Assembly: GCA_000497125.2 (NCBI GenBank) | Contig: CM035322.1 | Location: 1,496,001 to 1,560,000, forward strand | DNA from: Spironucleus salmonicida | Lineage: Eukaryota > Fornicata > Diplomonadida > Hexamitidae | Length of the DNA: 64,000 bases | Direction: 5' to 3' | Shown here: positions 35,526 to 47,873 of the stretch, piece by piece | Layout: every line of letters begins with the position of its first letter | Position numbering within the stretch: position 1 is the stretch's first letter | The notes under the pieces: model-generated | Told to the model about the DNA's origin: nothing | Databases searched by the model: none | What the model saw: the letters and a program-made list of their open reading frames with translations, nothing else | Position numbers and translations under genes: made by a program

Positions 35526-35999
35526 ATGCGCTCATCCTCAAGATCATAGTCTCCATTCTTAAAATCAATATTAGAAAAACCTAAACCTCTAATAACGAAT
35601 AGCTTAAAGCTATCAGAGTTAAAGCATGAAACTGATAACAAACTAAATACAATTTATTAACAATTTGGTTCTCTTTAAAGCAGACGTTCATAACCATAAA
35701 AACCAGCTAATAGTCAATAAAAATAACTATAAAATTATGATAAGATATCCTAACAAGCTATAGAAAATTTAGAAAAATCAATAACATAAGTAGAAAAATT
35801 GAAGTCAACAAATACTGGCTATGAAAGTTAAATTAGTTAATTATCAGCTGAATTAAAATATAGCTAAATAACTATTTCATAATAAAATAATCTTATTTAG
35901 AAATTATCTCATTAATTAGCAGAGAAAGAAAGATAATCTGCTTAAGAAAGATTGACCCTTCAAGCTGAAATTACAATGCTGAAATAAAGAAACTAATGA
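35526..35999 (+). CDS. Gln-rich coiled-coil protein (157 aa)
   Basis: 157 residues beginning MRSSSRSQSPFLKSILEKPK. After a Ser/Arg-rich start the sequence is Gln/Lys/Glu/Asn-rich with heptad pattern (QAIENLEKSITQVEKLKSTN, ERLTLQAEITMLKQRNQ), suggesting a coiled coil from about 85 to the end. About one residue in seven is Gln, mostly TAA/TAG. It ends 5 bp from the convergent MORN gene stop. Function unknown. Confidence 0.65.
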
Positions 36000-36004
36000 G
36001 TAAT

Positions 36005-39000
36005 TCACATTTATCCTTCGTATATATCACCATTTGAATATATCATTTTTCCGTGATATGGTTTTCCCTCTATAAATTATCCTTAGAATACATCCCCGTT
36101 TAAGTATTTTTAAACACCAACTCCATTTTATTTATTTAGTTTAAATTAACCTGAATATTAATACTCTTTCAGCTTAACAACTCCAATTCCATGAAATTTT
36201 CCTTAGATAAACTAACCTTTATAACTAAAATTATTACATTTGAGAACTCCATTCCCATTAAATTTTCCGTTTATTGTTCTTCCAGTATATTACATAGTGT
36301 CATTAATACAATATTATCCACGAAGGTCTGTATCACCATCAAATTATATTTTACTTGTTTTTATAGATAATGAGGTATTGTTTACGGAAATCGTTAACTG
36401 GTTGCTAATATAATTAAAATTTTAATTATCGTAGTTTATTTCATATGAAATATCTTCAAATTCATAGCTCCAAATGTTTATTTGCGTATCATTCTAAAAT
36501 TACCCTTGGCCTTTCATTTGCAATGGCTGAATAATATTTTGGGGTATTAAATTGTCAAATTACTATAAAAATTTAGTTATATTAGAAAATTTTATATTTT
36601 CTAATGATGATCCGATATTTTAGAGGACACCTTAAATAAATGTACCATAGTACATATTATTATCTCTTTTTAATGTACCAAAATCAGAAGGTTATCCTTA
36701 ACATATTTTACCTGTAAACACTTTATCAGGGTAATCAATGGTTCCAAACAATAATTTTTCCTTATATGTTCGTAAAAAGTATTAGTCTAGTATATCTGGC
36801 ACAGATTCTATTATATATGTGACATTGTTGCCATTAATTGATCCACAACCAAATTCATAATTATTCTTGTAAAACCCCTAAAATATGTTTCCATTAGAGT
36901 ATTATATCTTGCAAATCCCAATTGGATTAAGTGTTTGATCAAATGTTCCGGTTATAAGATATCCATTTTGTAGTTATAATTCACCTGTTGTAGGTTAAGC
37001 AAGATGATTTAAGATACCATTAAACGAATAATTTTATCTTATAATTTTGCCTCTATATGGAAGCTCATTTATAAACATTCCTTCAAAATTGAATTCTGGT
37101 GTTGTCAGAGAGCCATATTATCCAATTTTTATATCTTATGTTATAAATCCAAAATACTAAGAATCAGAATTTAAATAATGGATCTATGATTTAAAATTTT
37201 CGTCTATTTTTTAATCTTTTATTAACATTTAAGTAAGAGTTTTAGTATTCATTGTACTATTTATAAGCTCAACTTTATAGTAATTATTTGAAATATAAAT
37301 ATACACGCTATTATCCTGATTTGAAGCTTTTAAATTCATATTATTCACGAATTCACCATCTATCAGAACTTAATCATTTTCATTAAATTTTAAAGCGATT
37401 AATAATTTATTGATAGAAGATTTCTTAAGAGAACCTTAAAAAGTACCTTTAACCAGACTATTATTGTCTATATCTCCATTTATTGTATAGTCAACGAATT
37501 TTATTTCTCCAGAAACAAAATTCCCTTAGTCAAATACTCCAGTAGAAATTTAAGAAAGTTTAACATTATTATAAACAAAATAATCTTATTCCCAAGTGGA
37601 AATAGCGTTAATAAAAAGCTATCCGCTACCATGAATAACATCATACTTAAATTATCCAATATATGTAAATGCTGTGGTCGTTAATGAACCTTATCCATTT
37701 TTAAAACCACGATAAAAAAGACCTAGATAATGTGTTTCGTCAGTGTATGTTATATTTCCATTCCCATTAAATTCATTATCGTCAAAGTCACCTATGTAAA
37801 TATAATCTTCAGTTATTAAAGTACCACTTCCTTGTTTTATTCCATTAATAAAATCTCCTTCATACTTAATATTAGAATCTAAAATATTTACCATTTCAAA
37901 CCGACCAGTAATTTAAGTACCAAACTAGAAGTTACCTTTATACTTTGTTTTGGTAGCATGATCTTCCAGCTCACCTTGGCCTTTAATAATACCATTATCA
38001 AACATACCAATAAAAGTATAATCTGTTGTTTTCAGTACACCGTCTCCGTGATATAAATTATTAGATAGCTGACCCTAATATGATTCAGAACCTTTTAATA
38101 ATATTGCTAATTGTTCAGCTCCTTGGTATTACTATTATTAGCCAAATTTTTTAATAGCACCTAATTAATTTAGAGAGAAATGAACATCTTTAAACCTTAA
38201 CTGATCACCTTGTCCAAAATTACCTTATAATATCATATCACCCTATAATATTTAACCTTTTATAAAAATATTATTTTAGAAGAGTCCATCAAATCGCACA
38301 TCTGCAAATTACCAAATACCTTCATATTTTTCATTATTGATATAGTTTCCAGTAAATATCGAATTTTCATAAGTGACTATTGCTTAACCTTAAAGCTGAT
38401 CATTTACGAACTAGCCTTATATTTATACTACATTATTTCTTTCCATAAAGAAATCAATAGGGAACTTATACTTAACTACACATTTACCATTAAATGAAAC
38501 AGAATCATAAAACCCAGTAACAATCTTCTATTAATCTTCATAAACACCTTAACCAATGATTTTCAGATTATAAATTTCACCTATATACTTGAATTCAGGT
38601 GTTTTCAGATAGTTTTTATTAAACTTAATAGCTTAGTTGTAAAATAACACAATGCTACCATTCTAAGCTCTTTCAATATTATATTCATCCCCATTATATA
38701 CAAGAATTTCATGTTATTCATCTTTAAAATACCCTATATTATTCCATTTAAGGCGTAAGGACTGAACGGTTCCTTAGAAACAACTAAACTCCACATTGAA
38801 ATATTTAAATTAAATATTCGAAATTCCTGTGATAAAATTATCTTTATAAACTCCTGAAAATGTTAAGTCATCAGCAGCAACAATAAAATCGCCTTATTTC
38901 AATCCGTCTTTAAACGTTCCATTTACATTTATCTTATATAAATCATTATTATATTAAATGTTACATTTTCCTTCTAATTTACCATTTTAAATAGCTCCTT

Positions 39001-39937
39001 AAATTTCTAATTGTTTAAATACAATATTACCAATATACATACCACTACGCTAGGTTCCTTCAAAAACTACTCCATTTTCAAAAATAAATTTTCCATTAAA
39101 TGGTAAATCTGAGTAGAATTCCCCCTCAAAAGATTTAATTTTTCCATTAAATTCGAAGAAAAAATCCACATCAAAAGGTGTAATAATTGATAGGTCAGGT
39201 ACATCAAATAAAGGTGAAATCTCATGTAAAATTTATGGGAGAGCTACCTCAATATTTTGAGAAATAAAAGGGTCTATAACAGTTATTAAAGGTATCTTAT
39301 ATGTTAATTAACCATACTAGAACATATTATTTATACAAGTACCATTAAATGTATAATATTAGGTGGAAATTTTGCAATCATCATGCAAGGAAAAATCAGG
39401 ATTTATACCGATATTACATTCTATTAAATATTTTATATCATTTAACTGGAGGTTCCAAGGAGAAACAGTAAAATCGATCTCAAATTCTGTATTCTTTGGA
39501 ATAAATAATTAATTTTTAAGAGTAAGGTCGCTATGAAATACAAAGCACCCAGCAGTGAATTAATTGGACGTGATAGCTCCTAAAAAATCAAAATGCAACG
39601 TTTACAACCTACTTGGACCATTTATATCGGCATTATTGAAAACAGCCTCAATCGAAATAATTTCATTGAATTCAAATAGTAAAAGAGCGTTGAATTATAT
39701 AAGCTATTTTTTAGTTTTTAATTTACCTTACCCATGAAAATTTGAATTAGAAAATTATCCAACATAAACGAATGCATCAGTTTCTAATGTACCAAAACCG
39801 TGATAATTGTCATTTTCAAAATTTCCGATATAATTAGATGTGCAAGTTGTATATGTTCCTTCGCCATGCTTTGTACGATCTAGAAGTTAACCAATATATA
39901 TGGAACCATCTGGGTATGTGAGTTTGCCTTACTTCAT
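36005..39937 (-). CDS. MORN-repeat protein (1,310 aa)
   Basis: A continuous 1,310-codon frame. MORN repeats (Y-x-G-x-F/W-x(5)-G-x-G) appear at the start (YPDGSIYIGQLLDRTKHGEG), in the middle (YIGDFDDNEFNGNGNITY, YEGDFINGIKQGSGTL, YKGNFQFGTQ) and at the very end (FNGNGVLKCNNFSYKGQFIQ, YQGQFKLNKQNGVGVQ). Between them lie weaker, degenerate copies, so nearly the whole chain could be a beta-hairpin ribbon. MORN proteins scaffold membranes, basal bodies or cytoskeletal collars in protists; which applies here cannot be told. No catalytic domain is visible. The frame continues with no TGA and no intron. Confidence 0.9.
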
Positions 39938-39976
39938 TTTTCTGATAATCTTATAATTAAAACATAATATAGTAAA

Positions 39977-40939
39977 TCACAAATCGGTTGAATCTAAAGT
40001 GTCTCGTCTCATAGATTAATGGACTACAGAATTTTAAAATATGCTTATTTACTTTAGCTATTCTTTAGCTAGTAGTTTTTACTACAAGTATTTTCGTCGA
40101 TATTAATTATTTCTAGCTTAAAACTCCAGTTTAACATGTTATATTTAAGTATTTGCGTTGACTAATTTTATTTTCAGCTACTAAATGTTACTTTCAATAT
40201 CATTGGCTTTTGACAATTTGAATATTATGATTTAATTCTTTATATCGGAAAACAAATCATTAAATTGTTCTATTTATTAGTTTTTATGCGTTATTTCATT
40301 TTTCAAATTTTCGATTTACAACGAGTATTCCTAGATATTTTCATATTATTGTTTTACAGTAGTATCTTTTTGGTCCAATTTATTTTAAATTGACTAAAGA
40401 TTTACCGAAATTTCCTACTTTTCGGAGATTTTTGAATTAAGATATTCCATTTATGACAATAATTATTTTTATTCAGTTATAAGTTCTTTTATTATTTAGT
40501 CCTTCTTACTATTGCGAGTTTTATTATCCTTTACTAATCTATATAACTACTTTTAAAGGATTTCAGTCTATTTTTCTTAAGCAGACTAATATTCTAATAA
40601 TTATGATTAGGAAAGTATTTCCAAATCTGTAATTTTCTGTTTTAAAAACTACACATTGGTTTAATATTTGTTAATAGCTTTTTGTTGATCTTTAATTTCA
40701 TTCTCCTTAAACGCTATAGTTTTAACATACTATTATAATTACTACGAGAGATCAAAAATCAAGGTGTCATTATTAAGAATAGTTTCTCTTGACTTTTTTA
40801 GATCGTCATACAACTTTAAATTTTCGGATTCTAATAATCTTAACTATTAATCTTGATGTGAAACTTTATGAATAAGAGACTATGTATCTATGCTATTCCT
40901 ATGAATTAATTAGTTAATTTAGTTTTGATCAAAATCCAT
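39977..40939 (-). CDS. Coiled-coil protein (320 aa)
   Basis: 320 residues starting MDFDQNQINQLIHRNSIDTQ. Nearly the entire chain is Lys/Glu/Gln/Asn-rich with Leu/Ile heptads (for example QLRLLESENLKLYDDLKKSR and FKENEIKDQQKAINKYQTN). It lies 39 bp upstream of the MORN gene on the same strand. No conserved motif seen; it lacks the GI[ST]xxE motif of the other coiled-coil family. Structural role inferred. Confidence 0.75.
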
Positions 40940-41703
40940 TTCACTATTTATTCTATATGATAGATAATATTTATATTTAGATATATTATTTTTAAATATA
41001 ATAATTTACAAGTTTTATAATTATTGAATCAGACATAATACAAACTTCCAACTATCACTTATATTCACTATGTTCAAAAGACTTAGTTAACAATTTTTGA
41101 ATTAGTAAGGTACTTATTACTTATGAGTTATCTGAATAACTAGAAGCTTATTAATTGGAGCACACATACACTCCCGACATATAACTCCTATTTACTTAAC
41201 AAGTCAACTTATAATTTTAATGAGAGTGTCATGGCAAGAATTTTAATTAAAATATGTCGTATTTGATGGTATTATAATACTTATTTCGTATTCTACCATG
41301 ATTAGAATTTAAGATTGATGCCAATACGGATTTAATTGACATCCTAAATTATAAACTATAGTCATTACAATGCATACATTAATAATATAAAAGTTTATCT
41401 ATATTTTTTAATAATATCTAGAATTACTATACTTATCAGTATTATAAAATAAAATTAAACATATTAAATATTACTGAAATTTCATTTATCCTAAACTAAC
41501 TGAATAATAACTAGTCAATCCATTATATAAAAACTCTGCAGTTACGCCCAATTGCATCAATTTATAACAACAATTAATGAAATCTCAGTAAAAATATCAC
41601 AAAATAATATTTGACCAGCTTTACCACGCACACCAACAAGCAGCTACGCCGCCCATATAAAATTTTTTTTATTTCCCTAAAGTTGCCACCCTAAATATCA
41701 TCC
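40940..41703. other. AT-rich spacer
   Basis: About 760 bp between tandem minus-strand genes. I see no supported gene, RNA or repeat. Confidence 0.45.
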
Positions 41704-43491
41704 TCAAACACTGGTGACCACCACATCGCTACCGCTGAAGAGCTTCGCCCGGTCGTTTTCGCAATGGAACCGGCAGCATTCTGCCGCAATGGCCCCTGCG
41801 GCGTTTCCGTCATTCAACTGTCCGTAAGCCTTTATCATCAGAAAATAGGCATTTTCTGAGGGCCAGATTTTAACTGCAATTTGCGCTAGCGAAATGGCCT
41901 GTGAAATGTCATTTTTGGTTAGCAAAAATTGGGCAAGCTGTGTGTAAATAGACGAGATTCTGATGGCTATGATGGGTCTAAATTCTGTCAAATTGAAGCT
42001 GCTAAGATGTGCAGTGCTCCGGAGTTTGAACACTTGAAAGTTGTACTCGAATTCTCGATTTTTGGGGTTAAAGTTTTAATTCTCGAAGTCGAAAACAGTT
42101 GTTAAAGGGTTAAAAGTATCAAGCAACATGTTATAAGTGTCCTAATTCCTATCAAATAGAAATAGAAAATTCATATTTTCTATATAATTATCGCTTGATA
42201 AAAGAAGATTTAAAGGGTTTATAACTTGCAATTTATAGAAATCGCGTGCAAAATCGACTTGCCCATCCATAAAGTAGTTATTTAGTTGTTTTTCAGTTAA
42301 ATTATCAAGTAGGAAGTAGATTTTTTAAACAACGCAGTAAATTGTAAAAGAAAGAAGCGAAAATTGCTTTTAAGCAGAAATATCACCAATAGTGATAAAC
42401 AACTTAATATGCTCGGTAATTGTAGATTTGAAGTCGTTAAAGTGCTAATTTTCCTGGACTTCTGAACGAAATTTAATTAATAGGCATTTAATATAGTCCA
42501 AAAAATCTTCAATTATTACTATATTAAGTATTTATACAATCTAAATTTCATTCTTTAACGTATAAATAAGTTACAAATTAACATTTTAATACCCAAGTTT
42601 TTCGTACCAAACACATTTTTGAAATGCAGGATTAGCAACTATTATCTGATATGTGCTAAGCGAGTATGAAATGAACGTTTCTACTAGATCTTATGCTTCC
42701 TAAAATACTGTTTTGAGACCAGAGTTTTCAGTTTCTTCAAAAATAGCATTTTGCACAGTTCGTAACAATTCTAAACTCAATAATGCGCCTTTGGCATGTA
42801 AATTAACGCTGGAAATCGTTGCTTTTCTTTCTATATTTCCAGTTGTAGAATCTCCTATCTCATTAATGTTTTTAATAATCTTAATAATGTAAATTAATTA
42901 GTGCATTTTTTCGCTTCTGAACTAGTATTTTCTATTTAAAGTAGACACACATTTCGCGGAAATAAAATTATGGACAAACACTGTTCTGTCGACGACTTTT
43001 CTAAATATTTCAGATGACTGATAATTCTTAGTACAGAACCCGGGTTCCTCACGAAATAGATTTTATATTTTATTGAAAAGTGTCGAAAAAGTTAGAATAA
43101 ATTGAGGTTCATTTAAGAGTGTTTTTTCAATAAAGGATGATTTATACACGTTCATTATTAAATTAAACAGTTCTAGATATTAAAGTGTTAAAATGACGGT
43201 TACTTACATTGATGTTCCAGCATTCTCCAAGGTAGCACGATGAGATGCATAGTCTGGTGAGTTAACAAATTAATCTAAAAGACGAAAGGCTTAACGGTAT
43301 TCGCGATTATGAATTAAAGACTTTAAATAAAGTTAAATTATTAGAATTGGAATTTTATTAGTTTCAGTGGTAGTAACAAAGTAGTCTAGAAGAGATATAG
43401 CTGTTGTATGATCACCTAGTGCTTAATATTATAGTGCTGTAAAAATAACAACCTATAGATCCTGAGGATCTTTGCGGAAGAGTTCTGACAT
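41704..43491 (-). CDS. TPR-like helical protein (595 aa)
   Basis: 595 residues from MSELFRKDPQDLQVVIFTAL. The N-terminal 80 residues (LGDHTTAISLLDYFVTTTET, NREYRQAFRLLDQFVNS) and the C-terminal 90 (IYTQLAQFLLTKNDISQAIS, LAQIAVKIWPSENAYFLMIK) look like tetratricopeptide repeats, with long helical sequence between. The last 110 codons are markedly GC-rich against an AT-rich body. The family is not identified; TPR proteins are protein-interaction scaffolds. Divergent from the SGT1-like gene, 102 bp between starts. Confidence 0.8.
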
Positions 43492-43593
43492 TTAACAGAA
43501 ATATATTTTAAAATACATAATAATGTATAAAATAGTATTCGTTAAATAAGTTATATAATTAATAATAAAAAATAATAGATAATTAGATAAAAA

Positions 43594-44016
43594 ATGCTAC
43601 CTAGGAGTTAGTATTATTAAGTGCAGAAGGAGCTTTTTGTTGAAATATATATTGCTGATTTAGATGCTAAAATAGAATAAATAAATTAAGCAACAATTAG
43701 AGTAGTTAGTTAAGGCAAATAATATATTTATGAATTATGCCATGATGCAAAGTTAAAAGAATTCAACTGTAAAAAGACAAAGATCGAGTTAACTTTTACT
43801 ACTGATAATACATTTAGTAGTCTTTTAAAGCAAAAACAATAGACTGATGATTTTGAAAAATATAAATAATTAGATAAGCTGGGAAACGAAGATGGAAGTA
43901 CAGATGTTATGGATTAGATAAGGGAAATTTACAAACACTCCGACGACAAAACCAAGGAATCAATGATGAAATCATGGCATGAGAGTTAAGGGAAAGTAAT
44001 TGCTAAAGATTGGTGA
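43594..44016 (+). CDS. SGT1-like co-chaperone (CS + SGS domains)
   Basis: 140 residues. Residues about 8-88 are a CS (p23-like) domain: YYQVQKELFVEIYIADLDA (beta strands), FNCKKTKIELTFTTDNTF. Residues about 105-140 match the SGS domain: DVMDQIREIYKHSDDKTKES, MMKSWHESQGKVIAKDW, cf. the SGT1 pattern IYxxxDDxxRRAMxKSFxESxGTVLSTNW. SGT1 links HSP90 to SCF ubiquitin ligase and kinetochore assembly. The N-terminal TPR domain is absent and the protein stops right after the tryptophan, so it is a minimal form; CacyBP/SIP is the other possibility. Confidence 0.8.
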
Positions 44017-44302
44017 GGTTGGGGAATATTTATTTTCAACATAAGCTTTTGTTATTGTATATAATTTAAAATCATATTTCCCAATATTCGTCAAGTATTT
44101 ACCTAAAAACGGAACTTTTCTAATTTCAAAAAAAACTAGCAATGCACCAACTGGCTCACCACAACCACCGAATTAATTTCATTTACACTAATTTCGTCAT
44201 TCAACCCCAAAATGCGTCAAAATCGTTCCAGTACTATCCTTTCCACATTCAAACATACGTTAACTATATATTACTATAAGTTTGCTGAACTTTCCGCTAA
44301 AA
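44017..44302. other. Spacer with scattered pyrimidine tracts
   Basis: Non-coding spacer before coiled-coil member C. A TCCTTTCCACATTC tract occurs at about 44237-44250, too far from the ATG to be equated with the start-proximal element. Confidence 0.35.
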
Positions 44303-45892
44303 ATGGACGACCTAATTACAACGATTGCTAAGAAGCGCCTGGGCGTTACAAACAAGTCGCTCAGGATCTTCAACACCTAAGAACCCTCGCGTGACCAGAT
44401 CCAGCAGCAGCTGGACACGGAAATCGCAAATATCAATTCCAACGGCATTTCGCCGTCAGAATTTCTCTATTTCAACAGCAACGAGAGCCTGCATCACCTG
44501 AAGCAGCACGAGCGCGACGTTAACTTCGACACGCTCACGCTCCTTTCGAACCGCTACCGACCCCCTACGACCGTTTTCAAGACGCAGTTCATCCAGCAGA
44601 ACCACCAGATGCTGCTCGGGAGGCAGCACGCGGAGAAGCAGCAGCGGCTCGTGCAGGTGCAGATCAAGCAGGCCTAGATCCACTCCCAGAAGCTCGAAAT
44701 TCAGTCCCAGAACTAGCTCCAAATCTCCGAGCGGAACCAGGCGCAGAAGTCGAACCACGCAAAGTGGCGTGAGAACCTAGAGTCGCAAATCGTGACGAAA
44801 ACGGACGCATTCGAGCGTAAAATCGAGGCGATGAAGCGCCGCGAGGATGAAATTCGGAGCGAAAAGATAGGTATTCTAAAAGAAGTAAGATCGATGTCTG
44901 TGGAGCGGTCGCGCGTCAATTTGCGGTCAAATCAGCGGAAACTGCGTGAAAAAGCGGATAATACGCTGCAAATGATGACCTACGAGGAGGAGCGCTACGC
45001 AATGCACCAGTAGCGTATGGCTGAGCACTTTGAGACCATGCGCGGCAAGAGCGAGGAGCTGGATGGGCTCATTAAGCAGAAGTAGGATAACAAGGAGATG
45101 CGATTTTAGAGCAATTACGACGCGAAAATCAAAGATGTGGATCGGCGTCTGAAGGGCTTTTAAGCCGCGTACGCCAAGATGGTAGTCGAAAAAGAGGAAT
45201 ACTTGAAGGAGAAGAATGAGGGTTAAAACAAGCAGTGGGAGGTAGTGTATAGCAATTACGAGAGCAAGACTAAATCGGATTTCTCGCAAAAGGACTAGCA
45301 GTGGCAGACGATGTTAAATACCAATTAGTAGCGTTATGAAAATTAGCAGAATTTATTTATGACGTAATTGGAGGAAAGCAAGGATGTTCATGATTTTAAA
45401 ATTCTCCTCGCGCGAACGAAAAAGTAGTAATATGATTCTCAAGACGAATACAATAGAGATATTTAGAGGATTATGCTTCAAAAGCGATTTGAGAAGGTTT
45501 AAGAAGTTATTGACTATAAAAATTAAATTTCCAATCAGAATAAGCAGTTAGTTATTAATGATACGTACTCGTCTAGCATGACACCTAGTTTGCATTCTCA
45601 AAGTCAGTTACGGACGTAGTAGTTCCCTCAGACTCAGAGGCCAGAAACCGCTATTAAAAGAGTTTCGAGCTCTTAACAAAAGCAAGTTGTTTTAGATAAA
45701 AATGATGTTGCTATGATTTTGTCAGAATTTGAAGTGCGGGAGACGGAAATGCGGAGAAAAATTGCAGCAGCTGATGTTTAGGAGAAGGTATTTTTATTGA
45801 AATAGCTGGCTGCAGAGCGAGACCAGATTACACTGATTTAACAGGAAATGAATAAGCAGACCTTGATGAGTTTGAGATAGGGGAAGAAGTGA
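44303..45892 (+). CDS. Coiled-coil protein, member C of a three-gene family
   Basis: 529 residues. MDDLITTIAKKRLGVTNKSL opens the protein, and NGISPSEFLYFNSNESLHHL (residues 47-66) matches the motif in members A and B. Residues about 115-400 are a Gln/Lys/Glu/Arg coiled coil; a Ser/Thr/Pro/Gln linker follows (MTPSLHSQSQLRTQQFPQTQ) and a final coil ends LRQGKK. The first 1 kb is GC-rich and prefers CAG for Gln, then usage drifts to TAA/TAG as GC falls. Likely structural, perhaps flagellar. Confidence 0.85.
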
Positions 45893-46289
45893 AAGTATAA
45901 TAGTGATAAATGTTTTTATTTACGGAATAATAAAGTTTGAAAATTGAAACTATAAAAATATATTTATTATCAGATAAATTATTTAGGTTTATATTTTAAG
46001 TAAAAATAGATGATAAACGAAAATATTTAGTTACTATACATTGTATTAATAACATTTTACTGCTAGAATTTTACCAATACGCTTAATTTTAGTTTTATCG
46101 GAATTTAGCGGCAATTTTTTATAACTATAATGATATAATATAATTAATTATATTTTGTTGAATATCGAGTTTGACTTTATAAAATAGATTATATATATAA
46201 ATATCATTTTATACTGTAAATATCGTTACATTCTACACCTTATTATATCCATTAATTATCAATATCTAATTTTTAGTTTAACTTCTATA
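45893..46289. other. AT-rich spacer
   Basis: About 400 bp between tandem plus-strand genes; nothing recognisable. Confidence 0.45.
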
Positions 46290-47378
46290 ATGACAAACTC
46301 CCCGGAAGACTCGCCCTTCATAGACTTCAAACCTCATGATCTATTAAGAGAATCATAAATATCTGACAATAATTTACTATCATCTACAATAGCAGCATCC
46401 CCTTAAATTCAGCGAAATTAACTCTTACTCTCACAAGATCTTGATTTTTAGCCAAATGATAACTCAAATGAATTATTTTAGTAATCTCTTACATAAAATT
46501 TCGAGAGTTATATTAATAATAACGGTATTTCCCTCCTATAAGCGTCAAATATAATTTCAAATCTGTCGACCTAACAACTTCTCTAAATAGCAACTCATCC
46601 TATTGGTAATTTTACGCTTTAGATTTTACTACCTTTTAATACTTTTGCATTTGTCTAGCTACTAGAGTCACACATCTATCAGCTATCAATTCACTCACAT
46701 GGTACCAGAGTTATTTAAAAGTTAATCGAAATCGCGGGAGTAGATACGAGAAAGTTTATTATATTTGAACTTCAAGGTAAAGTAAAAGAATTAATTTTTT
46801 CATAGAATGGTAATCACTGCGTTGGCAAAATATTTGATTGTTTTGAGTCTAATGATGCAAAATTTGCGATTTAAGAATGTATTGAAGGATTTTTGAGTAT
46901 TAGCAGACATTGCTTCGGGTGTTGTCTTATGTAGAAAGCTATTCAGCTTTCCAACCAACTTTTTGTAGAGTTTTACTAGTTAGCAGTTTAGAATGCAGTT
47001 GTCATGGTTCAGGATGAATTTGCAAATTTCGTTTATCAGTGTATTTTAGAGAACCAAAATATATTTAATCATAATTTAGATGTTAATTAGCTTATATTTC
47101 CATTAATAGCACACTCACGAGCTTTTTGCATGAAAAAAGCTAGTAGCCATGTAGTTGAAAAAATTGTAGTCCATGCTTCCGGATAATGTTTGGAATAACT
47201 AGTTGAGTTTTTGACAGATAATCAAGAGGATTTGGTGAAGATCTGTTCTGACAAATTTGGTAATTACGTTATTTAAAAAGTATTGTAGAAAGGTATGGGG
47301 AAAGAAAAAATAAGACTGGTTAAGAACTAATTAGTTGGTAATTAATATGCCAGGTTTATTTTAATGTAAATTGAATGA
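46290..47378 (+). CDS. Pumilio/PUF family RNA-binding protein
   Basis: 362 residues; PUF repeats occupy about 95-362. Eight repeats can be traced: LLQIATHPIGNFTLQILL, LSIHSHGTRVIQKLIEIAG, LIFSQNGNHCVGKIFDCF, ISRHCFGCCLMQKAIQL, MVQDEFANFVYQCILENQ, MKKASSHVVEKIVVHA, KICSDKFGNYVIQKVLQKG and NQYARFILMQIE, the last resembling the YGKHILAKLEK end of PUF domains. The repeats recognise single-stranded RNA bases in mRNA 3' UTRs to repress or localise transcripts, or rRNA in nucleolar members. The N-terminus is Ser/Gln-rich. In-frame, PUF-like codons continue after the TGA (see findings). Confidence 0.92.
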
Positions 47379-47612
47379 ATTATTTAAGTCACTAAGAGAA
47401 TGGTTGCGGTGTGTGCTAATTTTATGAAAGCTGTGTATATTGTAGAAGTGGCTAATTAGTTTATAAAGATTGGTTAAAATAATCGAATGAGTGTGATTAA
47501 TCAAATAAATGAGATGTTGCTGGTACTGGTTACTAGTAAGTGAGTGAAATTTTTAGTGCTTCAATAACTTCATTTTGCTGCTAGGAATGATTTGAAATTG
47601 CTTATTAGCTGA
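47379..47612 (+). other. In-frame continuation after the PUF stop codon
   Basis: The PUF frame stays open for 54 codons after its TGA (47376-47378), meets a second TGA at 47541-47543 and a third at 47610-47612. The implied peptide contains MVAVCANFMKAVYIVEVANQ and, across the second TGA, LVTSK then VKFLVLQQLHF, with protein-like composition and a faint PUF-repeat rhythm. It may be a decayed extension or 3' UTR. Confidence 0.3.
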
Positions 47613-47873
47613 TATTAAATTATTATCTCTCTTAATAAAAGTTTGCTTTTTCTATATTAAACTATTAGACTTACTATTACAATTGCTCCTAATATTGGTT
47701 TAACTACAATTCCCTTAAATTTAAGTCTTGTTCACGTTGCTAAATTTATTAAACTAATTATTCTATATTGTTATTCATTTTTGTTTAAATGAGATATTTT
47801 AGATTATAATTTATGAATATTAAAATTAAATTATTAATCAATTATTATATAATTATAATTATAATATAAAACG
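47613..47873. other. AT-rich spacer before NOG1
   Basis: About 260 bp of AT-rich sequence; no gene seen. Confidence 0.45.

Noticed and set aside
44456-45289. Minus-strand Leu/Val-rich frames opposite coiled-coil member C
   Set aside because: Antisense of GC-rich Gln/Glu/Lys codons produces Leu-rich frames; the plus-strand gene explains them.
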